The notes: generated from the letters alone by a model not told the origin. DNA of 64,000 nt from Bacteroidota bacterium (GCA_020161355.1 JAIUOF010000006.1:1-64000), one strand, 5' to 3'. Counted from the stretch's first letter, positions 37,555 through 47,718 are shown. Translations and numbers: made by a program.

Positions 37555-38199
37555 ATGAATTTTGCTTTTAGATTAATTCTGATTTTGGGTTTGGCAGCAA
37601 GCAGCACCTTTGCTCAATCAAGAAATTATTTGAAAGAAGAGGCTGATGAATACTTTAAAGCGGGCAGGTATTGGGATGCTTTTTTCCAGTATAGAAATAT
37701 TTTGAAAATACCTGAATTCCAGGGAGACCACACCATCGAATCTCAGATAAGCAATAGCTCCAGAGCCATGTATTTGTGGAAAAAAACCCTGGATTACAAG
37801 GCATACAGAAAATATGAAATTGCCAAGCAACACATGAGCGAGTTGATTGTGCTTAACCCTTATGATCCCAATCGGGGCATGCTACCCCGCCTATCACTAG
37901 AGCAAGCCTCAGACTTGCAAAGGATGGCGGCCAGTCAAAGAACCGCCGAGGCTCGTGCCGATTACCTTAAAAGAGCGATTGGCCTTTATCAGACTGCACT
38001 CGATGAAGGCCTAAAAGACGAAATGGTGTTTTCGCTTATCAAACAATGTGAAAATGCACTGGAAAAAAGTCGGTATGACAACATCAAACAACCCACCTCC
38101 TACGGAATCAATTTTGAAAAAGAAAAGAAAATTGAGGAAGAAAGAACCCGTAGTGTAGAGATAATCAAAGCCAAAGAAAAAGACGGAGGCAGCATTTAA
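37555..38199 (+). CDS. Secreted TPR-like protein of unknown function
   Basis: 214 residues. Signal peptide (MNFAFRLILILGLAASSTFA), then helical TPR-like pairs (EEADEYFKAGRYWDAFFQYR, KYEIAKQHMSELIVLNP, YLKRAIGLYQTALDEGL) and a highly charged C-terminus (KEKKIEEERTRSVEIIKAK). No family recognised. Stands alone, divergent from the endonuclease-like gene. Confidence 0.75.
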   Translation: MNFAFRLILILGLAASSTFAQSRNYLKEEADEYFKAGRYWDAFFQYRNILKIPEFQGDHTIESQISNSSRAMYLWKKTLDYKAYRKYEIAKQHMSELIVLNPYDPNRGMLPRLSLEQASDLQRMAASQRTAEARADYLKRAIGLYQTALDEGLKDEMVFSLIKQCENALEKSRYDNIKQPTSYGINFEKEKKIEEERTRSVEIIKAKEKDGGSI

Positions 38200-38260
38200 C
38201 CCATTTTTGTTACCCGAAAACCTTTTAAAGGTATGGAAATATCTTTTGAGATTTTCAGTT

Positions 38261-38300
38261 AAAAAAAAACCGAAAGCCAAAAATATGACTTCCGGTAAAA
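38261..38300 (-). terminator. Terminator of the SusCD-aminotransferase-permease operon
   Basis: Minus strand ACCGGAAG ... CTTTCGGT stem (one G-U pair) followed by nine T residues, 21 bp beyond the permease stop. Confidence 0.65.
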
Positions 38301-38321
38301 ATATAACAGAATAGTAAAGGG

Positions 38322-39428
38322 TTAATTTTTAATCATTGAGTTGGAGAATCTGACCGATAATTTGGCGATTAACACCGGAAGCACACTTATCAAAATCAGA
38401 ACTGTCCCAAGTGCAAATATGGCTCCAAGATGGGCAAATACTTTTCCCATAGACAAGATGCTGAGGATCAAACCAGAGCTAAAAGGAAGCGAAAATGCCA
38501 ATATCAAAACAGCAAACTCCACATTAAAAGTCCTTTTCTCCTTAGGGATTTCCAATTGATCTTCTTTGAGATTAAATGCCGAAATATGGGCAAAAGGCCA
38601 GAAACTTGCCGAACTAAGCGGAATCACCAATGCCAGAAGAACCTGAGTTGGGTCTGAGATTTTAAATAGCATGATGACCATCGCACTAAAAAGCACACTT
38701 ACTCCTGCCCGAAAAAACAACAGGCTTACAATCACCCGTTTTTTACTTTGTTTCAGCTCGACGGCCAAACCAATGAAAATCAGAATCAGTGGAGTCATCA
38801 TCGCACTGGTTTTGTCGAAAATGTCAGTTACCAAACGCGGCAGAGCATCGTATCCAATCCCAATCGAAAGAAGAAAAATGGCAACGAAAATAATGGAGTT
38901 GATAGGTTCTTTCACCAAACTTATCAGCAAGCTCTTTATTTTGCTCCATAGGTTTGATTTTTGACCTTTATTTTGTTTTAAAAAGAGATTTAAAGCAAAA
39001 ATGTAAAGAAAAATGAGGACAAAAACTTTATTTCCGACATCGGCCATAGCAGCCATAGCAAGGCTTTTTTGCCCCAAAAACTCGACAATAAACGGGAATG
39101 CCGATAAACCCGGTGCCAATGAGGGCATCAGCATCAGAATTGACCTTCCGGTTGGACTATCTTTATCAATGGTAAAGAATCCCAGCACCGGCGGAATCAC
39201 GTAAAAAATAAAAATATTGAAAAGAATTGTAATCAAGGGAACAATCATCAATGACCTGTCCAGCGGGATTTTCATCAATGCCGTAAAAATGGTAGCAGGC
39301 AGAGCTATTGTCAGTACCAATTCTTTGATACCGCCAACCATTTCTTTGGACTTAAACTTTGATCTGAGAAAATAACCCAGGGCTATCAGCAATATGAGTA
39401 CCAGTGATTTTTGTAAAGCATCACTCAT
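38322..39428 (-). CDS. AEC-family transporter (auxin-efflux-carrier type)
   Basis: 368 residues with about ten membrane helices. AEC permeases move organic acids, amino acids or related anions. Family-like features: GGIKELVLTIALPATIFTAL in the first half and MMTPLILIFIGLAVELKQSK in the second, with the broken-helix proline regions. Last gene of a minus-strand run behind the PLP aminotransferase (74-bp gap). Substrate unknown; context suggests an amino or keto acid, an inference. Confidence 0.88.
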   Translation of the reverse strand: MSDALQKSLVLILLIALGYFLRSKFKSKEMVGGIKELVLTIALPATIFTALMKIPLDRSLMIVPLITILFNIFIFYVIPPVLGFFTIDKDSPTGRSILMLMPSLAPGLSAFPFIVEFLGQKSLAMAAMADVGNKVFVLIFLYIFALNLFLKQNKGQKSNLWSKIKSLLISLVKEPINSIIFVAIFLLSIGIGYDALPRLVTDIFDKTSAMMTPLILIFIGLAVELKQSKKRVIVSLLFFRAGVSVLFSAMVIMLFKISDPTQVLLALVIPLSSASFWPFAHISAFNLKEDQLEIPKEKRTFNVEFAVLILAFSLPFSSGLILSILSMGKVFAHLGAIFALGTVLILISVLPVLIAKLSVRFSNSMIKN

Positions 39429-39502
39429 AAGTATTTGCTATTAAATTATTTAGTTAATAATCCTGACCGACAATGCAGCCGGTCAGGATGTTTTACCTGA
39501 TA

Positions 39503-40687
39503 TTATGAGATTTCACCAAATGACTTCACAAAAAGCTTCATTTCGTCCATGGTACCAATACTCACTCTGCAATAGTTTTTGCCCTGAATCTGGAAAGCCC
39601 TTACGCCAACTCCTTTTTCGGTCATTTTTTTGAGCATATCTTTCCCATCCATATTTATTGGGAATAAGATAAAATTGGTATAAGAAGGGATGTAAGAATA
39701 CCCCATTTTCTTAAGTTCAGTATAAACATATTCCTTGGCTTCGGCATTGAGCTTGATGCTCATATCCTGAAATTCCTTGTCATCAATGGCGGCAGTGGCA
39801 CCCAATATTGAAGTATAGGAAATTCCCATTCCGCCACGGGTGATTTTGTTGATATCTTCCAAAAATGAAGGCAAAGCGGCTACATAACCCACTCTGATAC
39901 CGGCCATTCCCATTACTTTTGAGAAAGTGCGGGCAATAATCACATTTTTCTTTTTGCCTAATAGTGACACCATCGACTTGGTTTTTCCGTCGGCAAGCTC
40001 AAGATAGGCTTCATCGATAAAAACAGGCACCTTTTCTGAAACTCTTGAGCAGAAATCTTCCAGCTCCTGGGCATCAGTTAAAGCTCCGGTCGGGTTATTG
40101 GGATTACAGATATAAACGAGCTTAGTTTCAGAGTCAATCGCAGCTTCCATGGCTTTCAGATCATGAGACCAGTCATTTTTGCAGGGAACAGCTTTCCATT
40201 TTGCACCTACCGATTCGGCCACTTTAATCAATGACATGTAAGTTGGGTCAGCCGAAACTATATTTCCGCCTTTCATAAACAACACGATAGCCACTTTTTC
40301 TAGCAAATCAGACGATCCCGGCCCCATCATTATATGGTCAGGAGAAACACCCTCTTTTTTAGAGATTTTACCAATCAGGTCTGCCATTTCTTTCCAGGCA
40401 TAGCGGTTACCTCCAACTACGGCTTCTTTAATGGCATTCTGTGCACTCATTGGAGGGCCATAAGGATTCTCATTGGCATTGAGTTTTGCAAAAATTCCTT
40501 TTGGAAGTCCTTCGCTATTTATTAAATACTCTTTGGCATTTGGACTAAGAATGATGTTGTTGTTTTTATCTAACTGCAAAGGTGTATTGGCAAATGCCCC
40601 CTCGAATAAATGTGGTGCTGCCCCAACTGTTCCTAGAGTCAACAATCCTTTTCTTAGCCAATTTCTTCTGTTTAATTTTTGCTCCAT
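39503..40687 (-). CDS. Exported HisC-like PLP aminotransferase
   Basis: 394 residues. Class I/II aminotransferase related to histidinol-phosphate aminotransferase: NANENPYGPPMSA, VYICNPNNPTGAL, VFIDEAYLE and the PLP-lysine motif ARTFSKVMGMAGIRVGY, ending with CRVSIGTMDEMKLF. The N-terminus MEQKLNRRNWLRKGLLTLGT has a twin-arginine signal (Arg7-Arg8) and an AxA-like cleavage region (GAFA), so it probably acts in the periplasm, folded with its cofactor. This is unlike true HisC. Fourth gene of the SusCD operon (60-bp gap). Substrate unknown. Confidence 0.9.
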   Translation of the reverse strand: MEQKLNRRNWLRKGLLTLGTVGAAPHLFEGAFANTPLQLDKNNNIILSPNAKEYLINSEGLPKGIFAKLNANENPYGPPMSAQNAIKEAVVGGNRYAWKEMADLIGKISKKEGVSPDHIMMGPGSSDLLEKVAIVLFMKGGNIVSADPTYMSLIKVAESVGAKWKAVPCKNDWSHDLKAMEAAIDSETKLVYICNPNNPTGALTDAQELEDFCSRVSEKVPVFIDEAYLELADGKTKSMVSLLGKKKNVIIARTFSKVMGMAGIRVGYVAALPSFLEDINKITRGGMGISYTSILGATAAIDDKEFQDMSIKLNAEAKEYVYTELKKMGYSYIPSYTNFILFPINMDGKDMLKKMTEKGVGVRAFQIQGKNYCRVSIGTMDEMKLFVKSFGEIS

Positions 40688-40747
40688 TTCAGTAAATGTT
40701 TTTTATTATAAATATTTGATGATAAGGTTAATACAAGTTTAAAATGT

Positions 40748-41215
40748 TTATTTCCCACTCAGAATAAAGTATTTGGAAAACTGGACATCCTTATAGGTGC
40801 CGGTAGCAGTAAGTTTTACAGAACTCCCTGCTTTGGGCGTACTAATTCCCAGACTGGCCCAGGTGCTGCTAAAGCTCGCCACCCCTGAATCATCCGTTTG
40901 AACTTCTTTGATTAATGTGCCGGAACGCAACTTAAAAGCAAGCTTAAGACCTTTGACCGGGATAGAATCAATCCCCACTTTATAATCCAGGATTCCGGTT
41001 TTATCCAATTCCATTACTTTTACTTTCAGCTGGGCATCGGCGGCAACAGGGGCAGTTACTGTAGGCTCGGTAGTCATGCCATTGGAGGGTATTCCATCGC
41101 TTCCAATCACTGCTACCAACACGGGAGATACCACTCTTGCTACAAAAGGATCTTCAACCTCACACGACATCAATCCAAGCATCAAAAAACTGATTATCAA
41201 TATTTTATTTTTCAT
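40748..41215 (-). CDS. Small lipoprotein of the SusCD operon
   Basis: 155 residues from ATG at 41215, chosen because it gives a lipoprotein signal (MKNKILIISFLMLGLMSC, Cys18). The rest is a beta-sandwich-like domain with an Ig-like feel (PVKGLKLAFKLRSGTLIKEV, DDSGVASFSSTWASLG). Position after susD suggests a SusE-like surface or ligand-binding role. No named family recognised. Confidence 0.75.
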   Translation of the reverse strand: MKNKILIISFLMLGLMSCEVEDPFVARVVSPVLVAVIGSDGIPSNGMTTEPTVTAPVAADAQLKVKVMELDKTGILDYKVGIDSIPVKGLKLAFKLRSGTLIKEVQTDDSGVASFSSTWASLGISTPKAGSSVKLTATGTYKDVQFSKYFILSGK

Positions 41216-41240
41216 TTTTATTAATTTTAAATATAAAAAA

Positions 41241-42698
41241 TTACTTTTCTGTCCACCATAATTTCGACTGCATATTGTCAGCACCAATGAGCTTTATACC
41301 CTCATCCAATTTGGCTTTATTTAAGGAATATTCCGTGGTCGGATATGGTAAACGGGTGGGTAAAATACCACCATTTTCAAACACCGCACGGGGATCTTTT
41401 GCCGGTAAAACAGGATAACCGGTCCGACGATACTCCGTCCAGGCTTCTACGCCCTGACCAAAAAGGGCAATCCATTTTTGCTCCAAAACCTTCTCTTTGC
41501 TTATTTCACCCACTTTTGAATAATAATCGGCAGAAAATGGAGCACCAAACTGAGCAAATGATGCCTCCACACCTTTTTTGAAGTAAGAAGCGGCGTCTCC
41601 GCTGATGTCGCCATCAATGGTGGCTTCAGCCAAATCGAGCATCAATTCGGAATAAGTCATTAACACACTGGGTGCAGAAGCTTTGGTAAAATAAGTACCA
41701 AGTGTTGCCGCAGAGCTCAAATAAGTAGTGGCAATGGCATCTGGCAAACCGTTGGGAATTCCTTCAAATACACCTTTTACAGGCGACCCAAATACTGACA
41801 ACCTTGAATCGGAAAGAGCCGAAAGCTTATCAACCAACGTTTTACTAAGATTCCAGTCGGTACGGCCACCAACTATCATTACTTCGTTCCATTCATTATT
41901 GGAAGGACGAGAATCTGTGTTTTTCAAAACGGCATTGTCATCATTTGATGTGAAAATTGGATATTGTGCCGGTGAACCCACAATTTCAGCCAGGATAGCT
42001 TTTGATTCAGCTGGTTTCTTGGCTGCCTGTCTGTTGGCGATACGAACTCTTAAAGAATTGGCAAATTTTTTCCATTTCAAAATATCTCCCGAATAGAGAA
42101 TATCACCGGAAACCGCCGGCCCACCTACTTTCAGCTTATCATTGGCTTCCTTAAGATCTTTCAAAATTCCTGAATAAACAGCCTCCATGCTGTCGTAAAC
42201 AGGCGTATATACCGGTTCTTCAGCAGTGCCTTTGATAGCCTGACTATATGGGATAGGTCCATAAAGGTCAGTTAGCAACATAAAAGTCCATGAACGCATT
42301 ACCATTGCAATTCCCTCATAGTTGGTATTTGGAATATTGCCATCAGCTTTTGACTGAGAAATAATCCTTTGGAAATTCACCAAACCATCAGTGTAAAAAG
42401 ACTTCCAGGTATTATTGTAAAAAGTAGGCGTAATACCATAGTTATCTCCCTCGCTTGAGTAAATGTTGCGTGCGAGATACTGCATCCAAAGCATGGTACC
42501 ATCAATATTTAATCTTTCAAACCTGACATTTCCTCCCCAGTATCTGTCCACCGTTTTTTCAATGGCATATGGCAATAGATATTGAGGCGAAATATTGGTG
42601 GGGTTGTTGGGGTCGGTGTTGAGTTCATCAAAACTCTCCGTGCAGCCCGAAAGCCCAAGAACCAAGGTCAAAATGAGAAATTTTATTTTATTTTTCAT
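41241..42698 (-). CDS. SusD/RagB-family nutrient-binding lipoprotein
   Basis: 485 residues from ATG at 42698 (another ATG four codons upstream). Lipoprotein signal MKNKIKFLILTLVLGLSGC (Cys19), then ESFDELNTDPNNPTNISPQY, typical of SusD-like proteins of the SusD_2 group, and TPR-like helices (YEGIAMVMRSWTFMLLTDLYGPIPYS). It forms the lid on the SusC channel. Starts 35 bp after susC. Confidence 0.93.
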   Translation of the reverse strand: MKNKIKFLILTLVLGLSGCTESFDELNTDPNNPTNISPQYLLPYAIEKTVDRYWGGNVRFERLNIDGTMLWMQYLARNIYSSEGDNYGITPTFYNNTWKSFYTDGLVNFQRIISQSKADGNIPNTNYEGIAMVMRSWTFMLLTDLYGPIPYSQAIKGTAEEPVYTPVYDSMEAVYSGILKDLKEANDKLKVGGPAVSGDILYSGDILKWKKFANSLRVRIANRQAAKKPAESKAILAEIVGSPAQYPIFTSNDDNAVLKNTDSRPSNNEWNEVMIVGGRTDWNLSKTLVDKLSALSDSRLSVFGSPVKGVFEGIPNGLPDAIATTYLSSAATLGTYFTKASAPSVLMTYSELMLDLAEATIDGDISGDAASYFKKGVEASFAQFGAPFSADYYSKVGEISKEKVLEQKWIALFGQGVEAWTEYRRTGYPVLPAKDPRAVFENGGILPTRLPYPTTEYSLNKAKLDEGIKLIGADNMQSKLWWTEK

Positions 42699-42733
42699 AG
42701 TTAATTCCATTTAAATTACCTGATAATCAATAC

Positions 42734-45700
42734 TTAAAATCCAAGATTCAGATTAAAACCTAAACTTCTGGAACTGGGCAATTCGCCATATGCAAAGCCT
42801 TGTGAATTTCCACCGAATCTATCCACTTCAGGATCAATATGAGGTGTATTTTTGAAAAGGATTGCAAGGTTTCTACCCACTACTGAGATTTTAGCACTTT
42901 GCAAACCAATCTTACTGATAAGGCCATCTGGCAATCTGTAGCCAAAGCTCAGCTCGCGAAGTTTTACATAAGTACCATCAAATATTGCGGCTTCATGATA
43001 TCGGCGGGGGTTATTGTAAGCGTAAAATTGATTGGCAGCCATCATCACGTCATTTGGAACATAATTAGGTGCATCAGCAGTACCAATGTTCATAACCCCT
43101 TTTCCAATCACGCCCTCTTCTCTGCCTACTGCAGTCTCTGCATATTGGCCGGTCCAACGGGCAGTACCAGTACCCTCATCAAACAGGTCTCCACCGATTT
43201 TGGCATCAACTAATACATTGAGCGACAGTTTTTTGTAAGAGAAAGTATTGCTAAAGCCACCTGTCCATTTAGGCTGAATATTTCCCAAAATTTTAGGTGT
43301 ATTGTCTACCACCGGAAGACCATCTTTGAAAATCAACTGTCCGTCAGGTGCATGCATAAACCCTATTCCATAAAGTACACCATAAGGTTGACCTACTTTC
43401 GCAACAGAAATCAATCCGCGTCGTTCCTGTAGGGTATAAGTATCAAGTCCTTCGGCCAGTTCTACTACTTTGTTTTGGTTTTTAGCATAGTTAAGACCAA
43501 CTTCCCATTTAAAACCTGAAATATCTACCGGAGTACCACTTAAAGTGATTTCAATCCCTTTGTTGGTAATTTGGCCAGCATTTAATATCCTTTTATCATA
43601 GCCACTTGCCTTTGATATCTCCACACCAAGTATCTGATTTTTAGTAGATTGATCATAATATGTTATATCAAGGCCGATTTTATTTTTCAGGAATTTCAGG
43701 TCCAGACCAAATTCAAGTCCGGTGGTAATTTCTGGTTTCAAAGTAGAATTTGAAATAGTGAGGTTTTCATAAAATTGCGGAACACTGCTATTCCATGATC
43801 CGGAAGCCCTGAAAGTTTGAGCCAATTGATAAGGATCTGCGTCGTTACCTACCTGTGCCCATGATGCTCTGACTTTTCCAAAAGACAACAGACTTTGTGG
43901 CATACTCAACAACTCAGTAAACACAGCACTTGCGGAAACAGATGGATAAAAATAGCTACGATCAATGCTCGGAAGTGTACTCGACCAGTCATTTCGGGCG
44001 GTCACATCCAGAAACAAAGCATTTTTGTATCCCATTTGAGCTGAACCATAAACACTCTGCACCTGTGATTCAGTAATAGCACTGGCAACCGTATTTTGAC
44101 TTGGGTTTGAATTTCCCAAATTATACACTCCATCTACCACCAACTCTCCTACATTGGTGAAGTTCCGCTTGTAATAATTAAGTCTTTGAGCACCACCAGC
44201 AGAGGCAACCAATGAAAAATCTTTTCCAAACATCCGATCGTAGGTCAATAAGAAATCATGATTAGTCTCCTGACTTCTCAGAACTTCCTCAGAATACCTG
44301 CCCGGAGTTTTATTACCGTTTCTTACTCTTTCAAAGTTTACTATATTGATGCGGGTGTCGGTCCACATATCAGTACCTGTTCTGAAAATCCCTTTCAAAT
44401 GTTTATTAAAAGCCACTGAAAGGGAAATATTTCCCAATAAGCGGTCTTTGTCATTGCTATTAGGCAAAAATTCATTTAGAAAAAATGGGTTGGTAAAGAA
44501 TGTATGCTGCCAGTTTGGCGGGTCGGTATCTGGTAGTTTACCAGCAACAGCTCTCTGAATATGCACTGTGGAGTAATCGGCATAATTGGCCAGTTGGTCC
44601 CATGAAACATGCCTGTGTGACCATATAAACTGGTCACCACCGGTGAAAGTACGGTTTCCACCATTTTTCACATACTCTGCAGAAGTATTAACAGACATAT
44701 ATTTATTAAGCTTATATCCACTATTAATTTTAAAATTATGCCGGGTATATCCATTAAATGCTGCAATACCCTTTTGATTTAGATTTGCATAACTCAAACG
44801 AAAATTACCTCTGTCATTTCCTCCTGAAAGTGCCAGAGAATGCGTCATTGAAGTACCTGTATCCCAAAACTCATCCCAGTTGTTGGGCTGTGGGGTTAAA
44901 GGAGCCACATCTGTTCCAGTAAACCATTGCCTTACCAATCTACCGTCCATTGGTGCTCCCCAGCTTTCATCTGTTCCATCGGTACCGGTAGTTTTACCGG
45001 GCGAAACAGACCCATAAGCCGCAGCATACTGGGCATAAGCATCAGGCTGTATCACACCACTCCAACCGTCAGAATACCAGGTTCTGTAGCCATTGCCTCC
45101 ACCATAAACATTCTGAAAATCAGGCTTTACCAAAGGTCTCTCTGAAGTAAAATTTGTATTATATTCTATACCTAAACCCTTTGTACCTGCTCCGTTTTTT
45201 GTGGTAACCAATATTACGCCATTGGCAGCTCTTGAACCATAAAGTGCCGCAGCATTTGGTCCTTTCAAAACTGAGATTTCTTTAATATTATCGGGGTTAA
45301 TTTCGGATATCCCTCCACCAAATTGTTTATCAAACTGCTGTTGCATAGGTACCCCATCCACTACAATGAGAGGTTGGTTATTTCCTGACACAGAACTTGA
45401 ACCCCGGATCTGAATCGTGGAGCCACTCCCTGGCCCACCGTTGGAGCTGATCCTTACCCCGGCGATTTTGCCCGAAAGACCATTGGCTACATTTGATGAC
45501 CGTGATTCGGTCATACTTTCACCTTTAATCTCTTGTTGGGAAAAACCCAGTGATTTTTTCTCCCTCGAAATACCTAACGCTGTAACTACTACTTCCTGCA
45601 GGAGTTTTGAGTCAGTTTCAAGCTCAATAGTGTACTCATTAGCATTTGTAATCAAAACTTCTTTGGTATGAAAACCAATCGCACTAAAAACCAAAGATTT

Positions 45701-45901
45701 GTTTTCACTGCTGATTTTTAAGGAAAATTTTCCTTGGGCATCAGTAACCGCACCATTGGTAGATCCTTTAATTAAGACCGATACACCCGGCAATACACCT
45801 TCTGAGGCCGAACTTACCACTCCGGTAAGTACCCTTCCCTGGGCCAGGGCTCCCATCATTGAAGACATCAAGACAAAACTCAATAGTAGTAATTTCTTCA
45901 T
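42734..45901 (-). CDS. SusC/RagA-family TonB-dependent outer membrane transporter
   Basis: 1055 residues from ATG at 45901 (MKKLLLLSFVLMSSMMGALAQ signal peptide); a longer frame to 46027 is not credible. Domains: carboxypeptidase-regulatory-like N-domain (about 22-100), plug (NVANGLSGKIAGVRIS, PLIVVDGVPM, VLKGPNAAALYGSRAANGVI) and a 22-strand barrel ending RSLGFNLNLGF. Energy-dependent uptake together with the SusD protein. No glycoside hydrolase is near, so the substrate may be a peptide or small molecule, not a glycan. Confidence 0.96.
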   Translation of the reverse strand: MKKLLLLSFVLMSSMMGALAQGRVLTGVVSSASEGVLPGVSVLIKGSTNGAVTDAQGKFSLKISSENKSLVFSAIGFHTKEVLITNANEYTIELETDSKLLQEVVVTALGISREKKSLGFSQQEIKGESMTESRSSNVANGLSGKIAGVRISSNGGPGSGSTIQIRGSSSVSGNNQPLIVVDGVPMQQQFDKQFGGGISEINPDNIKEISVLKGPNAAALYGSRAANGVILVTTKNGAGTKGLGIEYNTNFTSERPLVKPDFQNVYGGGNGYRTWYSDGWSGVIQPDAYAQYAAAYGSVSPGKTTGTDGTDESWGAPMDGRLVRQWFTGTDVAPLTPQPNNWDEFWDTGTSMTHSLALSGGNDRGNFRLSYANLNQKGIAAFNGYTRHNFKINSGYKLNKYMSVNTSAEYVKNGGNRTFTGGDQFIWSHRHVSWDQLANYADYSTVHIQRAVAGKLPDTDPPNWQHTFFTNPFFLNEFLPNSNDKDRLLGNISLSVAFNKHLKGIFRTGTDMWTDTRINIVNFERVRNGNKTPGRYSEEVLRSQETNHDFLLTYDRMFGKDFSLVASAGGAQRLNYYKRNFTNVGELVVDGVYNLGNSNPSQNTVASAITESQVQSVYGSAQMGYKNALFLDVTARNDWSSTLPSIDRSYFYPSVSASAVFTELLSMPQSLLSFGKVRASWAQVGNDADPYQLAQTFRASGSWNSSVPQFYENLTISNSTLKPEITTGLEFGLDLKFLKNKIGLDITYYDQSTKNQILGVEISKASGYDKRILNAGQITNKGIEITLSGTPVDISGFKWEVGLNYAKNQNKVVELAEGLDTYTLQERRGLISVAKVGQPYGVLYGIGFMHAPDGQLIFKDGLPVVDNTPKILGNIQPKWTGGFSNTFSYKKLSLNVLVDAKIGGDLFDEGTGTARWTGQYAETAVGREEGVIGKGVMNIGTADAPNYVPNDVMMAANQFYAYNNPRRYHEAAIFDGTYVKLRELSFGYRLPDGLISKIGLQSAKISVVGRNLAILFKNTPHIDPEVDRFGGNSQGFAYGELPSSRSLGFNLNLGF

Positions 45902-46498
45902 AATTCTCTGGTTTTTAATTTTAAAATAAATCCACCAAAACATTTTAATTCTGTTTCCCCGACCGCTCAGAGGCAAAATAAAAAATGCCCTGGTGGAAAG
46001 TCTTTTGTGAGTCAAGCCCACACACAATCAAATTGGGTAGCCAAAGGCTTTATGTCGTACTACAATTTTTAATTTTCCGCAAAAGCGAAATGAATATAAA
46101 GTGTGGAAAAAAGCTATTCATTTATTGCGGTCGGGAATGAATAACGAAGAATAAATATTGTATTATTTTAATATTTATGACCAATATTATGTTTTCAAAA
46201 AATCACATCCTAATTTTTTTGATAAAAAACATATTTTATTCATATTTTCGGTAAAAAAATATAATATTCTATTACTATTTTACAATTTATTAAAATTTTA
46301 AGCTACATTTTATGAAAATAACATACATTTTTACTAAACAAAATACGCAAGTTGAATAAACCTAATTTTCTACAAATAATCATTTTCAATTTAATTATTT
46401 CATTTTTTGAAACCTATATTTTACATTTTTTACATTTTTATACATAAAATTTAAATATTTTAAACATCATAATATTTTACACATAATATAATTTTTTA

Positions 46499-46506
46499 TA
46501 TATTTG
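46499..46506 (+). promoter_or_regulatory. Candidate -7 box upstream of the AraC-type gene
   Basis: TATATTTG fits TAnnTTTG; no -33 TTTG is seen. Start of transcription would be near 46513, only about 25 nt before a terminator hairpin. Confidence 0.35.
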
Positions 46507-46537
46507 CAGCATACTTCATTTTCAATACTAAACAACT

Positions 46538-46576
46538 AGCCCTTAGATTTAAAAAATTTAAGGGCTCTTTTTTTTG
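46538..46576 (+). terminator. Intrinsic terminator/attenuator upstream of the AraC-type gene
   Basis: AGCCCTTA (46538-46545) pairs with TAAGGGCT (46559-46566); an AATTT/AAATT extension is possible; followed by CTTTTTTTTT. No gene ends just upstream on this strand. Confidence 0.75.
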
Positions 46577-46635
46577 ATGTTTTTTGTAGTATGAAAAAAT
46601 GGAGGTATCTTTGAAAAATAGCCATAAAACATCCT

Positions 46636-47718
46636 GTGGATTTCTCTTCTCTTTTAGGACTAATAAGTGTTAGTTTTTTCTGGGTTTTAGGGATTTATTT
46701 CTTCTTTGCAGGAAGATTATCCCACTTTTATATGGGAAGCTTCTTGTTGATCCAGGGGCTGGCCAATGCCATATTGTGGTTTAATTATACCCCAGTGGTG
46801 AAATATTTCCCATTTTTTATATTTGCAGCCGTGCCTCTCAGGTTCTTATGGGGGCCGTTCTTATATTTTTTTATCAAGGCCTTTCTGGAGGATAAAGTAA
46901 AAAAAGACCTGTCCTACTTTTTACATTTTGTTCCTGCTATAGTTATATGCATTTATCTATGCAACTTGTATAAAAATATTCCTGAGGAAGACCTCATTCA
47001 AAACATTCTTAATAAAGAATGGTTATTCAAAATTAACCGAATACCCAACATCCTGATTTTCCTCCAAAACATTAGTTATATTATTTTTCTTTTGATTCAC
47101 GTTTTCAGACTTCAAATTCGGCTTTCGAGGCAATACTCGAAAACAGACATCATAAAACTTAACTGGGTAGTAAATATTTTGGTTATTTTAGCGGCAGTTC
47201 ATTTTTTGATACCCATTATTATCAACCAAATCGGCACTGCTTATTTCAGATATTTATTTGTGGTACACATTCCACTTCTTACCTATGTTTCCTGGCATCT
47301 GGTAAAAACCCCGGCGTTATTTAATGACCTCCCACAAGAAGAGGAAAAAAAGCAGGCAGACAATATCATAGACGAAGAAGCAAGCAAAAAGATTGTTCAC
47401 ATTATGGATACAGATAAGCCTTTTCTGGATACGGAATTTTCGGTAAAAAAACTTGCCGAATTAGTACATATACCTGCATACCAACTTTCTGAAATCCTCA
47501 ACAAACAATTTTGTAAAAACTTTTCTGAGTTTACCAATGAATACAGAATCCAGGAAGCAAAAAAGCAACTTTTGGCACCGGAAAATCAGCATCTTACACT
47601 GGAAGGAATAGGTCAAAATTGCGGATTCAAATCAAAATCAACTTTCTTCAGCGAGTTCAAAAAAAGATGCGGAAAAACTCCATTAGAATTCAGAAAATCA
47701 CAAAAAACTGAAAATTAA
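46636..47718 (+). CDS. Membrane-bound AraC-family regulator
   Basis: 360 residues, GTG start at 46636. Seven or so membrane helices in residues 1-230 (SVSFFWVLGIYFFFAGRLSH first), then a cytoplasmic AraC/XylS domain (about 255-355) with two HTH motifs: SVKKLAELVHIPAYQLSEILN and TLEGIGQNCGFKSKSTFFSEFKK, ending with CGKTPLEFR. This layout (7TM plus AraC) is common in Bacteroidota. It is divergent from the SusCD operon and may control it; that is inference. Confidence 0.88.
   Translation: MDFSSLLGLISVSFFWVLGIYFFFAGRLSHFYMGSFLLIQGLANAILWFNYTPVVKYFPFFIFAAVPLRFLWGPFLYFFIKAFLEDKVKKDLSYFLHFVPAIVICIYLCNLYKNIPEEDLIQNILNKEWLFKINRIPNILIFLQNISYIIFLLIHVFRLQIRLSRQYSKTDIIKLNWVVNILVILAAVHFLIPIIINQIGTAYFRYLFVVHIPLLTYVSWHLVKTPALFNDLPQEEEKKQADNIIDEEASKKIVHIMDTDKPFLDTEFSVKKLAELVHIPAYQLSEILNKQFCKNFSEFTNEYRIQEAKKQLLAPENQHLTLEGIGQNCGFKSKSTFFSEFKKRCGKTPLEFRKSQKTEN

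Larger units (their letters stand above)
45902..46635. other. Long AT-rich divergent intergenic region
   Basis: Very AT-rich 734 bp between susC and the AraC-type regulator with no credible gene. It contains a plus-strand TATATTTG box (46499) and an intrinsic terminator (46538-46576), listed separately. No exact minus-strand TAnnTTTG box was found for susC. Confidence 0.6.

Noticed and set aside
39503..40687. Housekeeping histidinol-phosphate aminotransferase (hisC)
   Set aside because: It carries a twin-arginine export signal and lies in a SusCD operon with no other histidine genes.
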